Source of the DNA: Limnoperna fortunei
Taxonomy: Eukaryota; Mollusca; Bivalvia; Mytilida; Modiolidae
DNA: 64,000 bases
Assembly: GCA_944474755.1 (NCBI GenBank)
Contig: OX104120.1
Span: 26,256,242 to 26,320,241 of the forward strand
Direction: 5' to 3'
Position 1 is the stretch's first letter. Every line of letters starts with the position of its first letter. A program made the translations under genes and the position numbers. A model generated the notes under the pieces. It ran no database searches. It saw nothing but the letters and a program-made list of their open reading frames with translations, and was not told where the DNA came from. This document shows, one piece after another, positions 46,701 through 58,651 of this stretch.

Positions 46701-47445
46701 CAATCAAACAACCCCACACACTAAAAGTTTATTATTTTAAAACAACTAATGTGATAGGACACAGAGATTATAAGTAGCCAATCAAATTATATTTTATATT
46801 CAGACATATTTTTACTTTTATTTCAGAAGAAAACAAATATTAAACTAATCAGTTAGTGCATTTTAAAAATGTATACAGAAGAAAAGAATTTCAGTGATTA
46901 AACATTCAAAAAAAAAAAAAAATAAAGCAAAGTCAATGTACATGAAAGCTTGTTTTGACTTCTAAAATTGTACATGCAAGATTTTGATTGCACGTGAGAA
47001 CGTACATCAGCACATGAATGGGCATGCTGTGTGACCAATGTAAATAACGTCCCTTTGAATACAGAGTCAAAAGTAATTTTTATTATAGTCAATTAATTTT
47101 TAACAGTAATATTAAATTTTTAAATGACATTATTCAAAAACTGGAACCTCAAAGAATGAAAGTTACATATAGTTTATGTTACTATAAAATACAAAACCAT
47201 GTATAAACCTATATTAGTCTTCTGACCATGAATCACCTGATTTTTAGAAATACTTGATTTTAATAAAGGTACCTGACTCGAGATATTGAACACTGCCATC
47301 CTCTCCTGCAATAATTCAAAAAATTAATACCGGTATAAAATTTGGAATATATAAACAAAATACACCGGAAATTGCACTGGATTTGATAACAAATAAAAAT
47401 GAAGACAATTAATTTGTCAAAAAATATTAATGCTAAAGCTATAAT
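43716..47445 (-). other. Repeat-poor region downstream of the receptor; possible long 3' UTR
   Basis: No mobile element is recognised across 3.7 kb, unlike the rest of the window. On the minus strand it directly follows the receptor stop codon. AATAAA on the minus strand occurs at 47079-47084 among other places. A stem-loop of about 7-10 bp (AACCCCC ... GGGGGTAACC) is at about 46280-46312. UTR status is inference. Confidence 0.4.
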
Positions 47446-47705
47446 TTATTCATCTTCATGTTTTGGTATGTCATAAATCTCAGCGAACAGGGGAGGTAAC
47501 TTGACTTTTTCCCAGTGAGACCTGTACCATTCTAATATTTCATTGTGTTGAATGCCAACAGTTCGTAAATGTGGAAGTTTAACTATAGTATTTCCAAATA
47601 AATTTTCTTCTGTTGAGTGATTTCTACTTATCTGAAGTTTCAAAGCTTCTAATAGTTTGTCTTGTATACTTTCCACATATTTTGGTCCTTGAAGTCCTCT
47701 TCTGT
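47446..47705 (-). CDS. E78: Nuclear receptor last exon (helices 9-12 and stop)
   Basis: AC completes Asp, then RRGLQGPKYVESIQDKLLEA, LKLQISRNHSTEENLFGNTI, VKLPHLRTVGIQHNEILEWY, RSHWEKVKLPPLFAEIYDIP, KHEDE and TAA. Acceptor TTTCAG. The end has a helix-12 AF-2 motif (LFAEIY) with the glutamate that pairs with coactivator LXXLL motifs; vertebrate Rev-erb receptors lack this helix. Confidence 0.95.
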
Positions 47706-47799
47706 CTGAAAACACAAAATATAATAATATCACACTGAATACACACATAACCAGTTAAAACTAAAACAATAATGAAATCATCAAGCAACTGTAACACTA

Positions 47800-48612
47800 G
47801 ACAAAGTCGATCTAGCAATAACTGATACCCCAGCTTTTGTAAAAAAATTCTTATGTTTTTCAAGGACTTCAACCTTGAAATTTGACGGATTTCCCCCAAA
47901 ACCGATAGGTTGCTTGCCAACCTGATATATAACAATATCCCACAGCTTCATTAAAATTGAATGCAAACTTTTTAAGTTATTGTCCAAAAACAAAATTTTT
48001 GTAAAAGTTTCTCACGTCTTTGGTGGACTGTGACTTTGAAATTTTACAGATTTTGCCCAGAACCAGTTAAAATTAAAGCAAAATGAAATCATCAAGCAAC
48101 TGTAACACTAGACAAAGTCGATCTAGCAATAACTGATACCCCAGCTTTTGTAAAAAATTCTTATGTTTTTCAGGGACTACAACTTCGAGTACAACCTTGA
48201 AATTTGACGTATTTCCCCCAAAATCGATAGGTTTCTTGCCAACCTGATATATAACAATATCCCACAGCTTCATTAAAATTGAATGCAAACTTTTTAAGTT
48301 ATTGTCCAAAAACACAATTTTTGTAAAAGTTTCTCACGTCTTTGGTCGACTGTAACTTTGAAATTTACAGATTTCCTCAAAAACGATAGACTTTTTACCA
48401 ACCTGATATATAACAATATCCCAAAGTTTCATTCAAATTGGATGCAAACTTTTTGAGTAATTGTCCATAAACAACTTTTTTGTAAAAATTTCTAAACTTT
48501 TTTGTGGACTGTGACCTCAAAATTTGAGGAATTTATCCCCAAAATTGATAAGCTTCCCACCAACCTGATATATAATAATATGCCAAAGTTTTATTCTGTC
48601 GAGCGGGATATA
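47800..48612 (-). mobile_element. ATACCCCCGCTC-type element, minus orientation, partly duplicated
   Basis: On the minus strand it runs from TCCCGCTCGACAG (48612) to GGGGTATCAGTTATTGCTAG ATCGACTTTGTCTAG (about 47800), with monomers of about 160 bp. The right-end portion plus about 50 bp of flank (CCAGTTAAAACTAAAACAAT ... CAACTGTAACACTAGAC) occurs twice, at about 47752 and 48064, a 312-bp tandem duplication. It lies between receptor exons D and E. Confidence 0.85.
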
Positions 48613-48703
48613 AAAACAAAAGTACAACTTTGACTTATTATCCTAAATCATTTAATAAAGAATAAACAACCAATTATGAGTTTTCACATCATCACAAACA
48701 CAG

Positions 48704-49071
48704 GGGGCTGCACGGTTCGTCTGTTTAGGACATGTTCCGGTTGTTCTGGCACACATCGTGAATGTGTGATAATGGACATATTCCGAACAAGAAATCATTT
48801 ATTCAATGATGGGTTTCTTTGGGCTTGAAAAAAAGACACTTAAAACCTTTCTTGCAATCTCTAGAATATCTATGGGAAATAAAACATCACAATTGCAAGT
48901 CCTAAAAAAACTACTGACAATCGATGCACTGATACATCTTTAATATGTTGCAAGCCATCTTATGACGTCAATGCTCTGTCTGCACTACCTCTAAAATTGG
49001 CACAGGCAGAACATGTCCAGAACACTGTCTGGAACGTTCTGGCTGTGCAGAACAGCAACTCGTGCAGCCCC
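48704..49071. mobile_element. 368-bp MITE with GGGGCTGCACG termini
   Basis: It starts GGGGCTGCACGGTTCGTC and ends CAACTCGTGCAGCCCC, an inverted match of about 11 bp. Inside, GAACA/TGTTC phrases recur at both ends (GGACATGTTCCGGTTGTTCT; GAACATGTCCAGAACACTG). No clear target duplication and no coding capacity. It ends 169 bp from exon D. Confidence 0.7.
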
Positions 49072-49240
49072 AAGGAAACAGAATTTTTTAAGATGAGAAT
49101 TTAAGCTGTTTTTAGTCAGTTTTGTCTTAATGATCATGGCTGTAAAAATCAGTTTGTATTTACAATTAGTCTTTTAATATAAGATAATTGCTGTCAAAAG
49201 TCATGTGTTTAAAATAATGTCTTTCTTACTTTGTACTTAC

Positions 49241-49346
49241 CATGTGTGTTTAAGATAATGGCTGTAAAGAGGCCAATTTCTGTGTCATTTAATTTTAGCT
49301 GATGTATACTTGCAGCCAAGTCAAACATGCTATTTACAAATTCAGG
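49241..49346 (-). CDS. E78: Nuclear receptor exon D (LBD helices 7-8)
   Basis: 35 codons plus one base: PEFVNSMFDLAASIHQLKLN then DTEIGLFTAIILNTH, with G of a split Asp codon. Acceptor TTTTCAG, donor GTAAGT. EIGLFTAIIL is the conserved helix 8 segment. This exon is 9.3 kb from exon C, across the repeat-filled intron. Confidence 0.95.
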
Positions 49347-49413
49347 CTGAAAATAAAAATACACCATAAAAGTTACATTAGAATTTTAAAAATCCAACTA
49401 TTTAAAAATGAAG

Positions 49414-51330
49414 CTAGAGGCTCCCAGGAGCCTGTAATGCTCGCCTGAACCTGAAACCAAACAAACCTTTTTTTATCCAGCTTTTAGTTGCTATAAGGAA
49501 TTGCCCAACACTTCTGCAAAAATCATTAATTTTGACCTTTTAAGGGAAATAACTCCTATAAGGAGGAGCTTTTGATGCTTAGAGGGAGAAGGGAGGTTCA
49601 CTTCATATTTGCTGTACCTGTTATACTTTTTTAACTATCAGTGGAAAACTCTCTCGACTCCCACCCATCACCCCCCCCCCCTGTTTTTCATTTTTTCTAT
49701 TTTAAGCAAACGTAGTTATGTAGGTAGTCAGGTGTCATGATTTGCAAAATTTTGGTAGAGGACGTCCTAAAGATGATGTGTGCAATGTTTCAAAGCAGTC
49801 CTTTCATTGGTTAAAGAGGAGAAGATTTTTTAAAATCAAGTAAAATTGATTAAAAAAATGTTCAAGGAGAATAATTCCTAAACGCTTCATCAGACAATCT
49901 TGACCCTAAAGTCATTTTTGTAGCCCTTGTAGAGCAGAACAGTTAAGCAATGCTAACCTTTTCTCTAGTTCTAAAAAGATTTTGAGGCAAAAGTGTCAAA
50001 AATAATTAATTTGGACAATTAAAGGGCAATAACTCCTATAAGGAGTCCTCATACAACTTCAACCCGATAAAGTGTTTCGTAGAGCTTTTGATGCAGATAA
50101 AGGATTCTTCCGTAAATGGCCGATTTCTGGTACAGATGACCCAGTACAGATGAGCTCACGTGCACACATCTGTACTTGCTGTGTCATCCAATCAAAAAGC
50201 CAGAAACAAGAAAGTTGTTATGAAAGCATAACAACGTTCTTCTATGACGTTCTTGTTTCTGGCGTTCTGATTGGACGTCAGAGACAATGGAGTCGAAAAC
50301 AATGGAGAGTCTATTTGTTATAGCGATGTGAAAGTTGTTGGTTTACGGAAGAAATAGGTACTTTCATACGTGTTTGGGAAAGTCCGTGTGAACTTTCACT
50401 CATGATAGAAATTTTTATGTCTTTTGGCTCGTTCCGCTGCGCTCCACTCGCGAAAAGACATAAAATTTCTATCACTCGTGAAAGATCAACGGGTCTTTCC
50501 CAAAAACGTATGAAAGAACCTATTAATGTCCCATCGGTTTTCCTGTATCTGTTACACTTTTTTAAATATAAGCCAAAAACTGTATTTTACCCCCCCCCCC
50601 ACCCCTTCCGTCCTATTTTTAGCCATGGTGGCCATGTTGGTTAATCTGTAGCCATGGTTGGTATAAAATTGGTTGAGGACATTTGACAGATGATGTGTAC
50701 AAAGTTTCAAAGCAGTACTTTCAGTTGTTTCAGAGGAGAAGATTTTTAAAAATCAATTAAAACCGATTAAAAAAAAACAGTTCAAGGGGAATAACTCTTA
50801 AACGGTTAATCAGACAATCTTGACCTTAAGTTATTTTTGTAGCCCTCATAGAGCAGAACAATTAAGCAATGCTAACTTTTTCTCTAGTTCTAATAATTTT
50901 CAAGATTTTGAGGCAAAAATGGCAAAAATCATCAATTTTGACAATTAAAGGGCAATAACTCCTACAAGGAGTCATCATACAACTTTGACCCAGTAGAGTG
51001 TTTTGTAGAGCTTTAGATGCTGAAGAAGGAAGGTCTCTTCGGTTTTCCTGTATCTGTTACACTTTTTGAACTATAAGCAAAAAACTATTTTGACCCCTCT
51101 GTTCTATTTTTAGCCATGGCGGCCATGTTGGTTGGTCTGAGGCCATGATTTGGGAAAACTTGGTAGAGGGCATTTTACTGATGATGTATGCAAAGTTTCA
51201 AAGCAATCCCTTCAGTGGTTTTGGAGGAGAAGATTTTTGAAGAAAAGTTAACGACGACGACGACGACTGACGACGACGGACGCCAAGTGATGGCAATAGC
51301 TCACATGACCCTTCGGGTAAGGTGAGCTAA
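49414..51330 (-). mobile_element. AGCTCACC-type element, minus orientation, with nested insertion
   Basis: Its minus-strand start is the hairpin AGCTCACCTTACCCGAAGGG TCATGTGAGCT (51330) with a (CGT)n run (about 51250-51280). Monomers match the 27966-29364 copy, with poly-G tracts reversed (49672, 50591), and it ends GGCTCCTGGGAGCCTCTAG at 49414. An insertion of about 420 bp interrupts one monomer at about 50112-50535. Confidence 0.88.
50112..50535. repeat. Nested foldback insertion with two palindromes
   Basis: GCCAGAAACAAGAA ... TTCTTGTTTCTGGC (about 50202-50263) encloses an inner GTTGTTATG/CATAACAAC hairpin. A second larger foldback spans about 50355-50525, with arms AGGTACTTTCATACGTGTTT GGGAAAG ... 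CTTTCCCAAAAACGTATGAA AGAACCT. The uninterrupted monomer at about 51000-51060 shows that this stretch is extra. Confidence 0.75.
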
Positions 51331-51509
51331 AAAGAACAAGGGTTGCAAATTGTCTTTTATCCCTGCTTCACTTTTGCTTTATTTGGTTTATTATAGAGAA
51401 GCTGTGTACATTTTTTTATATGATTGTATGTAAAGCTAGGTTCCACAGCAGTGGCCATCTTGAATTTTAAATCTGCAACAGAACTCAAAATTGTCAGAAC
51501 TAGAGTAAA

Positions 51510-52412
51510 AAAAAAACCTGTGAGCAATGCTCACCATTGATAACCACGCTTCACAATTACTTTGAAAATTAAGGTGTTCTTAATTATGAACTTGAAACTT
51601 TATCTAGTTAAACGTGAAGGCAGAGTTGCAGATAAGACATGTAACCCTCCTCCATCCCTCAAAGAATGGCATCCCTGTGTCAATGACAAAGTCCATGTTT
51701 TTCTATGGGAAACCTCCAATAATATTCTGATCAAAATGTTTAATATCCAGTGCACAATGGCAATATGTGACCAAGATTCAAGTTTCAACAAATTCCATTC
51801 ATTGGTGTAGGAGGAGTTGCAAATGGGTATCCCCTTATGTCCATGACAAAGTCCATGTTTTTCTATGGGAAACCCCAAATGTTATTCCGATCAAAATGTT
51901 TAATATCTCCTGCACAATGGCACTATGTGGAAAGGATTCTGTGTAAGTTTCATTAAATTCCATTCAGTGGTGTAGGAGGAGTTGCACATAGAGATAGGGA
52001 CCCCCTTAGGTCAATGACAAAGTCCATGTTTTCTATGGGAAACCCCAAATATCATTCCTATCAAAATGTTAAATAACTCATGCACAATGGCACTATGTGA
52101 CAAGGATTCTGTGTAAGTTTCATTAAATTCCATTCAGTGGTGAAGGAGGAGTTGCACATAAGAGAGGGACCCCCTTAGGTCAATGACAAAGTCCATGTTT
52201 TTCTATGGGAAACCCCAAATATAATTCTGATCAAAATGTTGCATATCTCCTACACAATGGCACTTTGTGACAAAGATTCTGTGTAAGTTTCCCTGAATTC
52301 CATTCAGTGGTGTAGGAGGAGTTGCAAATAAGAGAAAGTGTAACGGACAGACAGACAGACACCATGATCACTATATACCCCTCCCCCCTGCTTGAAAAGC
52401 AGGGGGTATAAA
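51510..52412 (+). mobile_element. Element of the same family as 38714-39922
   Basis: It shares the start GAACTAGAGTAAAAAAA, the CACGCTTCACAATTACTTTG block, the CTATGGGAAACCCCAAAT monomers (about 165-170 bp), the CGGACAGACAGACAGAC run and the end CCTGCTTGAAAAGCAGGGGG TATA with hairpin. It lies in the receptor intron between exons C and D. Confidence 0.88.
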
Positions 52413-52689
52413 AACCATGTAGAAATTTAAGCAATAGCAGCCATTAAAAATCCATTCTGAACAAAAACACAACAAAAATAAAAAAACTTTCCAAGCTTCA
52501 TTTCGGCACAATTTATATTAAATGTGTGGAACTCTTTCTGAGAAGAAACTAACATGACCCATAAGGATCAGTGCAACATGAAATCACAACTAAAAATACA
52601 TGTCGTATTGAAAAATGAACAATCAGAAAATTTTTATTGACACTATCACTTGGGTATGTATTCCTTTGGGGTTCAATTTATTAAAAAAC

Positions 52690-55600
52690 CCACGATTTTA
52701 TTATAACGAGTGTTATACAGCGGCCTGTATACCAAATATTGTCACAATACAATGCATAGTTACAAAGTAACCCAAAACATTTACGTAGTCACTGGAGCAC
52801 AAAAATTAGATCAAGGTCAGGTTTCACCTACCAGACAGTCATGTACTATTCTTCAGCAACCTATATTCCAAATATGCATAGTTACAGAAAAACTGCAGTA
52901 ACCCAAAAACTTTATAGTTACAGAAAAACTGCAGTAACCCAAAAACTTTAACCTAGTCGCTGGACCCTGAAATTGAGGTCAAGGTCAGGTGGCACCTACC
53001 AGAGAGTCATGTGCTATTCATCAGCAACCTATATACCAAAAATATTGTCATCCTACCATGCATAGTTACAGAGAAACTGCCGTAACCCAAAAACAAAAAC
53101 GTAGCCGCTGGACCGTGAAATTGAGGTCAAGGTCAGGTGGCACCTACCAGACAGTCATGTACTAGTCATCGGCAACCTATGTACCAAATATTGTCATCCT
53201 ACCACTCTTGGTTACAGAGGAACTGCCGTAACCCAAAAACTTAAATGTAGTCGCTGGACCATGAAATTGAGGTCAAGGTCAGTTGACACCTACCAGACAG
53301 TCATGTACTAGTCATCAGAAACCTATATCTAACAAGTGTGGACACAGAAAAACGTCTCGCCTGCATTCCGCATCAGTAACGAAAATAAATTTGGTCATAA
53401 GCATTACGTAAATAGCATTAAATATCAGCAGCGGCCTGTATACAAAATAATGTCACCATACCTTGCATAGTTACAGGGGAACAGTCATAACCCAAAAACT
53501 TTAACGTAGTCGCTGGACCGTGAAATTGAGGTCAAGGTCAGGTGGAACCTACTAGAGAGCCATGTACTATTCATCAGCAACCTATATACCAAATATTGTC
53601 ATCCTACCATGCGTAGTTACAGAGGAACTATCGTAACTCAAAAACTTTAACGTAGTCGCTGGACCATGAAATTGAGGTCAAGGTCAGGTGACACCTACCA
53701 GACAGTCATGTACTAGTCATCAGCAACCTATACACCAAATATTGCCATCCTACCATGCGTAGTTACAGAGGAAATGTCGTAACCCAAAAACTTTAATGTA
53801 GTCGCTGGACCGTGAAATTGAGGTGACACCTACCAGACAGTCCTGTACTAGTCATCAGCAACCTATACACCAAATATTGTCATCCTACCATGCGTAGTTA
53901 CAGAGGAACTGTCGTAACCCAAAAACTTTAACGTAGTCGCTGGACCGTGAAATTGAGGTCAAGGTCAAATGACACCTACCAGACAGTCATGTACTAGTCA
54001 TCAGCAACCTATACACCAAATATTGTCATCCTACCATGCGTAGTTACAGAGGAACTGTCGTAACCCAAAAACTTTAACGTAGTCGCTTGACCGTGAAATT
54101 GAGGTCAAGGTCAGGAGACAGGTGACTGACTGGCAAGTACTCATCATAAGCTACCTATGGACCAAATCTGATGGACCTATGGCTTGGGCTTACAAAGATA
54201 TGAAGCAAGATGTCAAGTGTTTACGCCGCCGCCGCAGGATTCCCATACATATGTCTCGCCTCCAGCGCCTTTCGTCGCAGGCGATTCAAAAATTGTCATC
54301 CTACCACGCGTGGTTACAGAGGAACTGTCATAACCCAAAAACTTTATAGTTACAGAAAAACTGCAGTAACCCAAAAACTTTAACCTAGTCGCTGGACCCT
54401 GAAATTGAGGTCAAGGTCAGGTGGCACCTACCAGAGAGTCATGTGCTATTCATCAGCAACCTATATACCAAAAATATTGTCATTCTACCATGCATAGTTA
54501 CAGAGAAACTGCCGTAACCCAAAAACAAAAACGTAGCCGCTGGACCGTGAAATTGAGGTCAAGGTCAGGTGGCACCTACCAGACAGTCATGTACTAGTCA
54601 TCGGCAACCTATGTACCAAATATTGTCATCCTACCACTCTTGGTTACAGAGGAACTGCCGTAACCCAAAAACTTAAATGTAGTCGCTGGACCATGAAATT
54701 GAGGTCAAGGTCAGTTGACACCTACCAGACAGTCATGTACTAGTCATCAGAAACCTATATCTAACAAGTGTGGACACAGAAAAACGTCTCGCCTGCATTC
54801 CGCATCAGTAACGAAAATAAATTTGGTCATAAGCATTACGTAAATAGCATTAAATATCAGCAGCGGCCTGTATACAAAATAATGTCACCATACCTTGCAT
54901 AGTTACAGGGGAACAGTCATAACCCAAAAACTTTAACGTAGTCGCTGGACCGTGAAATTGAGGTCAAGGTCAGGTGGAACCTACTAGAGAGCCATGTACT
55001 ATTCATCAGCAACCTATATACCAAATATTGTCATCCTACCATGCGTAGTTACAGAGGAACTATCGTAACTCAAAAACTTTAACGTAGTCGCTGGACCATG
55101 AAATTGAGGTCAAGGTCAGGTGACACCTACCAGACAGTCATGTACTAGTCATCAGCAACCTATACACCAAATATTGCCATCCTACCATGCGTAGTTACAG
55201 AGGAAATGTCGTAACCCAAAAACTTTAATGTAGTCGCTGGACCGTGAAATTGAGGTGACACCTACCAGACAGTCCTGTACTAGTCATCAGCAACCTATAC
55301 ACCAAATATTGTCATCCTACCATGCGTAGTTACAGAGGAACTGTCGTAACCCAAAAACTTTAACGTAGTCGCTGGACCGTGAAATTGAGGTCAAGGTCAA
55401 ATGACACCTACCAGACAGTCATGTACTAGTCATCAGCAACCTATACACCAAATATTGTCATCCTACCATGCGTAGTTACAGAGGAACTGTCGTAACCCAA
55501 AAACTTTAACGTAGTCGCTTGACCGTGAAATTGAGGTCAAGGTCAGGAGACAGGTGACTGACTGGCAAGTACTCATCATAAGCTACCTATGGACCAAATC

Positions 55601-57565
55601 TGATGGACCTATGGCTTGGGCTTACAAAGATATGAAGCAAGATGTCAAGTGTTTACGCCGCCGCCGCAGGATTCCCATACATATGTCTCGCCTCCAGCGC
55701 CTTTCGTCGCAGGCGATTCAAAAATTGTCATCCTACCACGCGTGGTTACAGAGGAACTGTCATAACCCAAAAACTTTATAGTTACAGAAAAACTGCAGTA
55801 ACCCAAAAACTTTAACCTAGTCGCTGGACCCTGAAATTGAGGTCAAGGTCAGGTGGCACCTACCAGAGAGTCATGTGCTATTCATCAGCAACCTATATAC
55901 CAAAAATATTGTCATCCTACCATGCATAGTTACAGAGAAACTGCCGTAACCCAAAAACAAAAACGTAGCCGCTGGACCGTGAAATTGAGGTCAAGGTCAG
56001 GTGGCACCTACCAGACAGTCATGTACTAGTCATCGGCAACCTATATACCAAATATTGTCATCCTACCACTCTTGGTTACAGAGGAACTGCCGTAACCCAA
56101 AAACTTAAATGTAGTCGCTGGACCATGAAATTGAGGTCAAGGTCAGTTGACACCTACCAGACAGTCATGTACTAGTCATCAGAAACCTATATCTAACAAG
56201 TGTGGACACAGAAAAACGTCTCGCCTGCATTCCGCATCAGTAACGAAAATAAATTTGGTCATAAGCATTACGTAAATAGCATTAAATATCAGCAGCGGCC
56301 TGTATACAAAATAATGTCACCATACCTTGCATAGTTACAGGGGAACAGTCATAACCCAAAAACTTTAACGTAGTCGCTGGACCGTGAAATTGAGGTCAAG
56401 GTCAGGTGGAACCTACTAGAGAGTCATGTACTATTCATCAGCAACCTATATACCAAATATTGTCATCCTACCATGCGTAGTTACAGAGGAACTATCGTAA
56501 CTCAAAAACTTTAACGTAGTCGCTGGACCATGAAATTGAGGTCAAGGTCAGGTGACACCTACCAGACAGTCATGTACTAGTCATCAGCAACCTATACACC
56601 AAATATTGCCATCCTACCATGCGTAGTTACAGAGGAAATGTCGTAACCCAAAAACTTTAATGTAGTCGCTGGACCGTGAAATTGAGGTGACACCTACCAG
56701 ACAGTCATGTACTAGTCATCAGCAACCTATACACCAAATATTGTCATCCTACCATGCGTAGTTACAGAGGAACTGTCGTAACCCAAAAACTTTAACGTAG
56801 TCGCTGGACCGTGAAATTGAGGTCAAGGTCAAATGACACCTACCAGACAGTCATGTACTAGTCATCAGCAACCTATACACCAAATATTGTCATCCTACCA
56901 TGCGTAGTTACAGAGGAACTGTCGTAACCCAAAAACTTTAACGTAGTCGCTTGACCGTGAAATTGAGGTCAAGGTCAGGAGACAGGTGACTGACTGGCAA
57001 GTACTCATCATAAGCTACCTATGGACCAAATCTGATGGACCTATGGCTTGGGCTTACAAAGATATGAAGCAAGATGTCAAGTGTTTACGCCGCCGCCGCC
57101 GCCGGATTTCCATACATATGTCTCGCCTCCAGCGCCTTTCGTCGCAGGCGATTCAAAAATTGTCATCCTACCACGCGTGGTTACAGAGGAACTGTCATAA
57201 CCCAAAAACTTGAACGTAGTCGCTAGAAAGTGAAATTGAGGTCAAGTTCAGGTGACACCTACCAGACAGTCATGTACTAGTCATCAGCAACCTATATACC
57301 AAATATTGTCATCCTACCACTCATGGTTACAGAGGAACTGCTGTAACCCAAAAACTTGAACGTAGTCGCTAGAAAGTGAAATTGAGGTCAAGGTCAGTTG
57401 ACACCTACCAGACAGTCATGTACTAGTCATCAGCAACCTATATATAAAAATTGTCAACCTACCACACGTGGTTAAAGAGGAACAGATGTAACCCAAAAAC
57501 TTGAACGTAGTCGCTATAAAGTGAAATTGAGGTCAAGTTCAGGTGACACCTACCAGACAGTCATG
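52690..57565 (-). repeat. Large minus-strand GTCTCGCC-type repeat block
   Basis: Reverse-complement monomers of the 24097-25041 element (GAAATTGAGGTCAAGGTCAG ... GTCATGTACTAGTCATCAGC AACC) fill this region, with nested element ends (CAAGTGTGGACACAGAAAAA CGTCTCGCCTGC at 53336, 54768 and 56200; ATGTCTCGCCTCCAGCGCC at about 54251, 55683 and 57119). Three near-identical 1432-bp units make up most of it. Confidence 0.92.
52901..57196. repeat. 1432-bp tandem triplication
   Basis: Units 52901-54332, 54333-55764 and 55765-57196 are collinear and nearly identical. I saw only a few differences: GTTGTCATC/CATTC near 54481, GCCATGTACT/GTCATGTACT, CAGTCCTG/CAGTCATG, and one extra CCG in the third unit's GCCGCC run. 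Repeated frames at 54122, 55554 and 56986 are the same non-coding stretch three times. Confidence 0.95.
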
Positions 57566-57567
57566 TA

Positions 57568-58451
57568 CAGTAAAACCTTTTAAAACCGGCCCCTGAATAA
57601 ACCGGTTCCCTGTCGATTCCGGTCGAAAATTTAGGTCCCATTTTTTCCCCTTAAAGTTCTTCGTTAATTTAACCTGTATAAACCGGACCTCGTGCATTCC
57701 GAATTACGACCCTTATATCCAGTCCCAATACACATTTCTCAATTAAAATTTACCTGTTTAAACCGAATAATTTACATGACCAGATGTTTTTATTTAATCA
57801 ATTGATAGCTATCCAAACAAGGTAATTTACAGGACTCCTTGAGGGCATATTTAATTAATGAGCCAAAGCGTACAACAAAGGTGAATTGTTTTCAAAACTA
57901 TTAATGTAATTTTCATATTCGCATTATTTTCAAAAGTGAATCCTATTAATGAACCGATGTTTTAAATACATGCGAATCGTTTTCAAAACCAATAATTTTA
58001 AAAGTAAAATTGGAGAGCGAAAATTTGACGTTGATGTAACCGATGATGTAACACTCCGTCGCAAATTGATCTTGTAAAGATTTAAGTCTGATAATATGCT
58101 ACGACACATAGCATACATGATAAACTTTGCAAACCTCCAAAATTATCGTTACCTGTAGTTTCTTTTGCTTATGCAATCACTAACAGAGGACACTATCGTG
58201 CAAAGAAAAATGGAGAAAAGACAAGGAACCCCTGACATGTATTTTGCGGTAAACTTTTGAGTAATTATTACTCGTGTATATATTAACAAAATATCAATGA
58301 ATATTATAACTTTTAATAATTATAATACATTTTATTACATTTATCTTTAAATTAACGAAGAACTTTAAGGGGAAAAAATGGGACCTAAATTTTCGACCGG
58401 AATCGACAGGGAACCGGTTTATTCAGGGGCCGGTTTTAAAAGGTTTTACTG
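57568..58451. mobile_element. 884-bp MITE with perfect 105-bp TIRs and TA target duplication
   Basis: The left arm 57568-57672 (CAGTAAAACCTTTTAAAACC GGCC...) is matched exactly by 58347-58451 reversed, and TA flanks both ends (57566-57567, 58452-58453). CAGT...AAACC ends with TA duplication are typical of pogo/Tigger-type Tc1-mariner elements. The central 670 bp has no transposase. The perfect arms imply recent insertion. Confidence 0.93.
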
Positions 58452-58651
58452 TACCTGTTGAATATGTATTGTCGCTGTACAGAAAATGCTAGGCACATAT
58501 TATATCACCTTTATCATGTTTATATGAAAGTAAAGAGTAAATGCTTTCAAAAGATGTTTCTTGCTATTATTAGTGCTGATGTGTTATATACTTCCTTAAT
58601 AGCAGCAAAATTCTTTTGGTCAAATAGTAGCTAAATAGAACAAGGCCATAC

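Noticed and set aside
52901..57213. The same 75-codon frame three times (54122, 55554, 56986)
   Set aside because: It arises from the nested reversed end of a GTCTCGCC-type element repeated by the 1432-bp triplication; related reversed frames occur at 9368 and 24068 in other copies.
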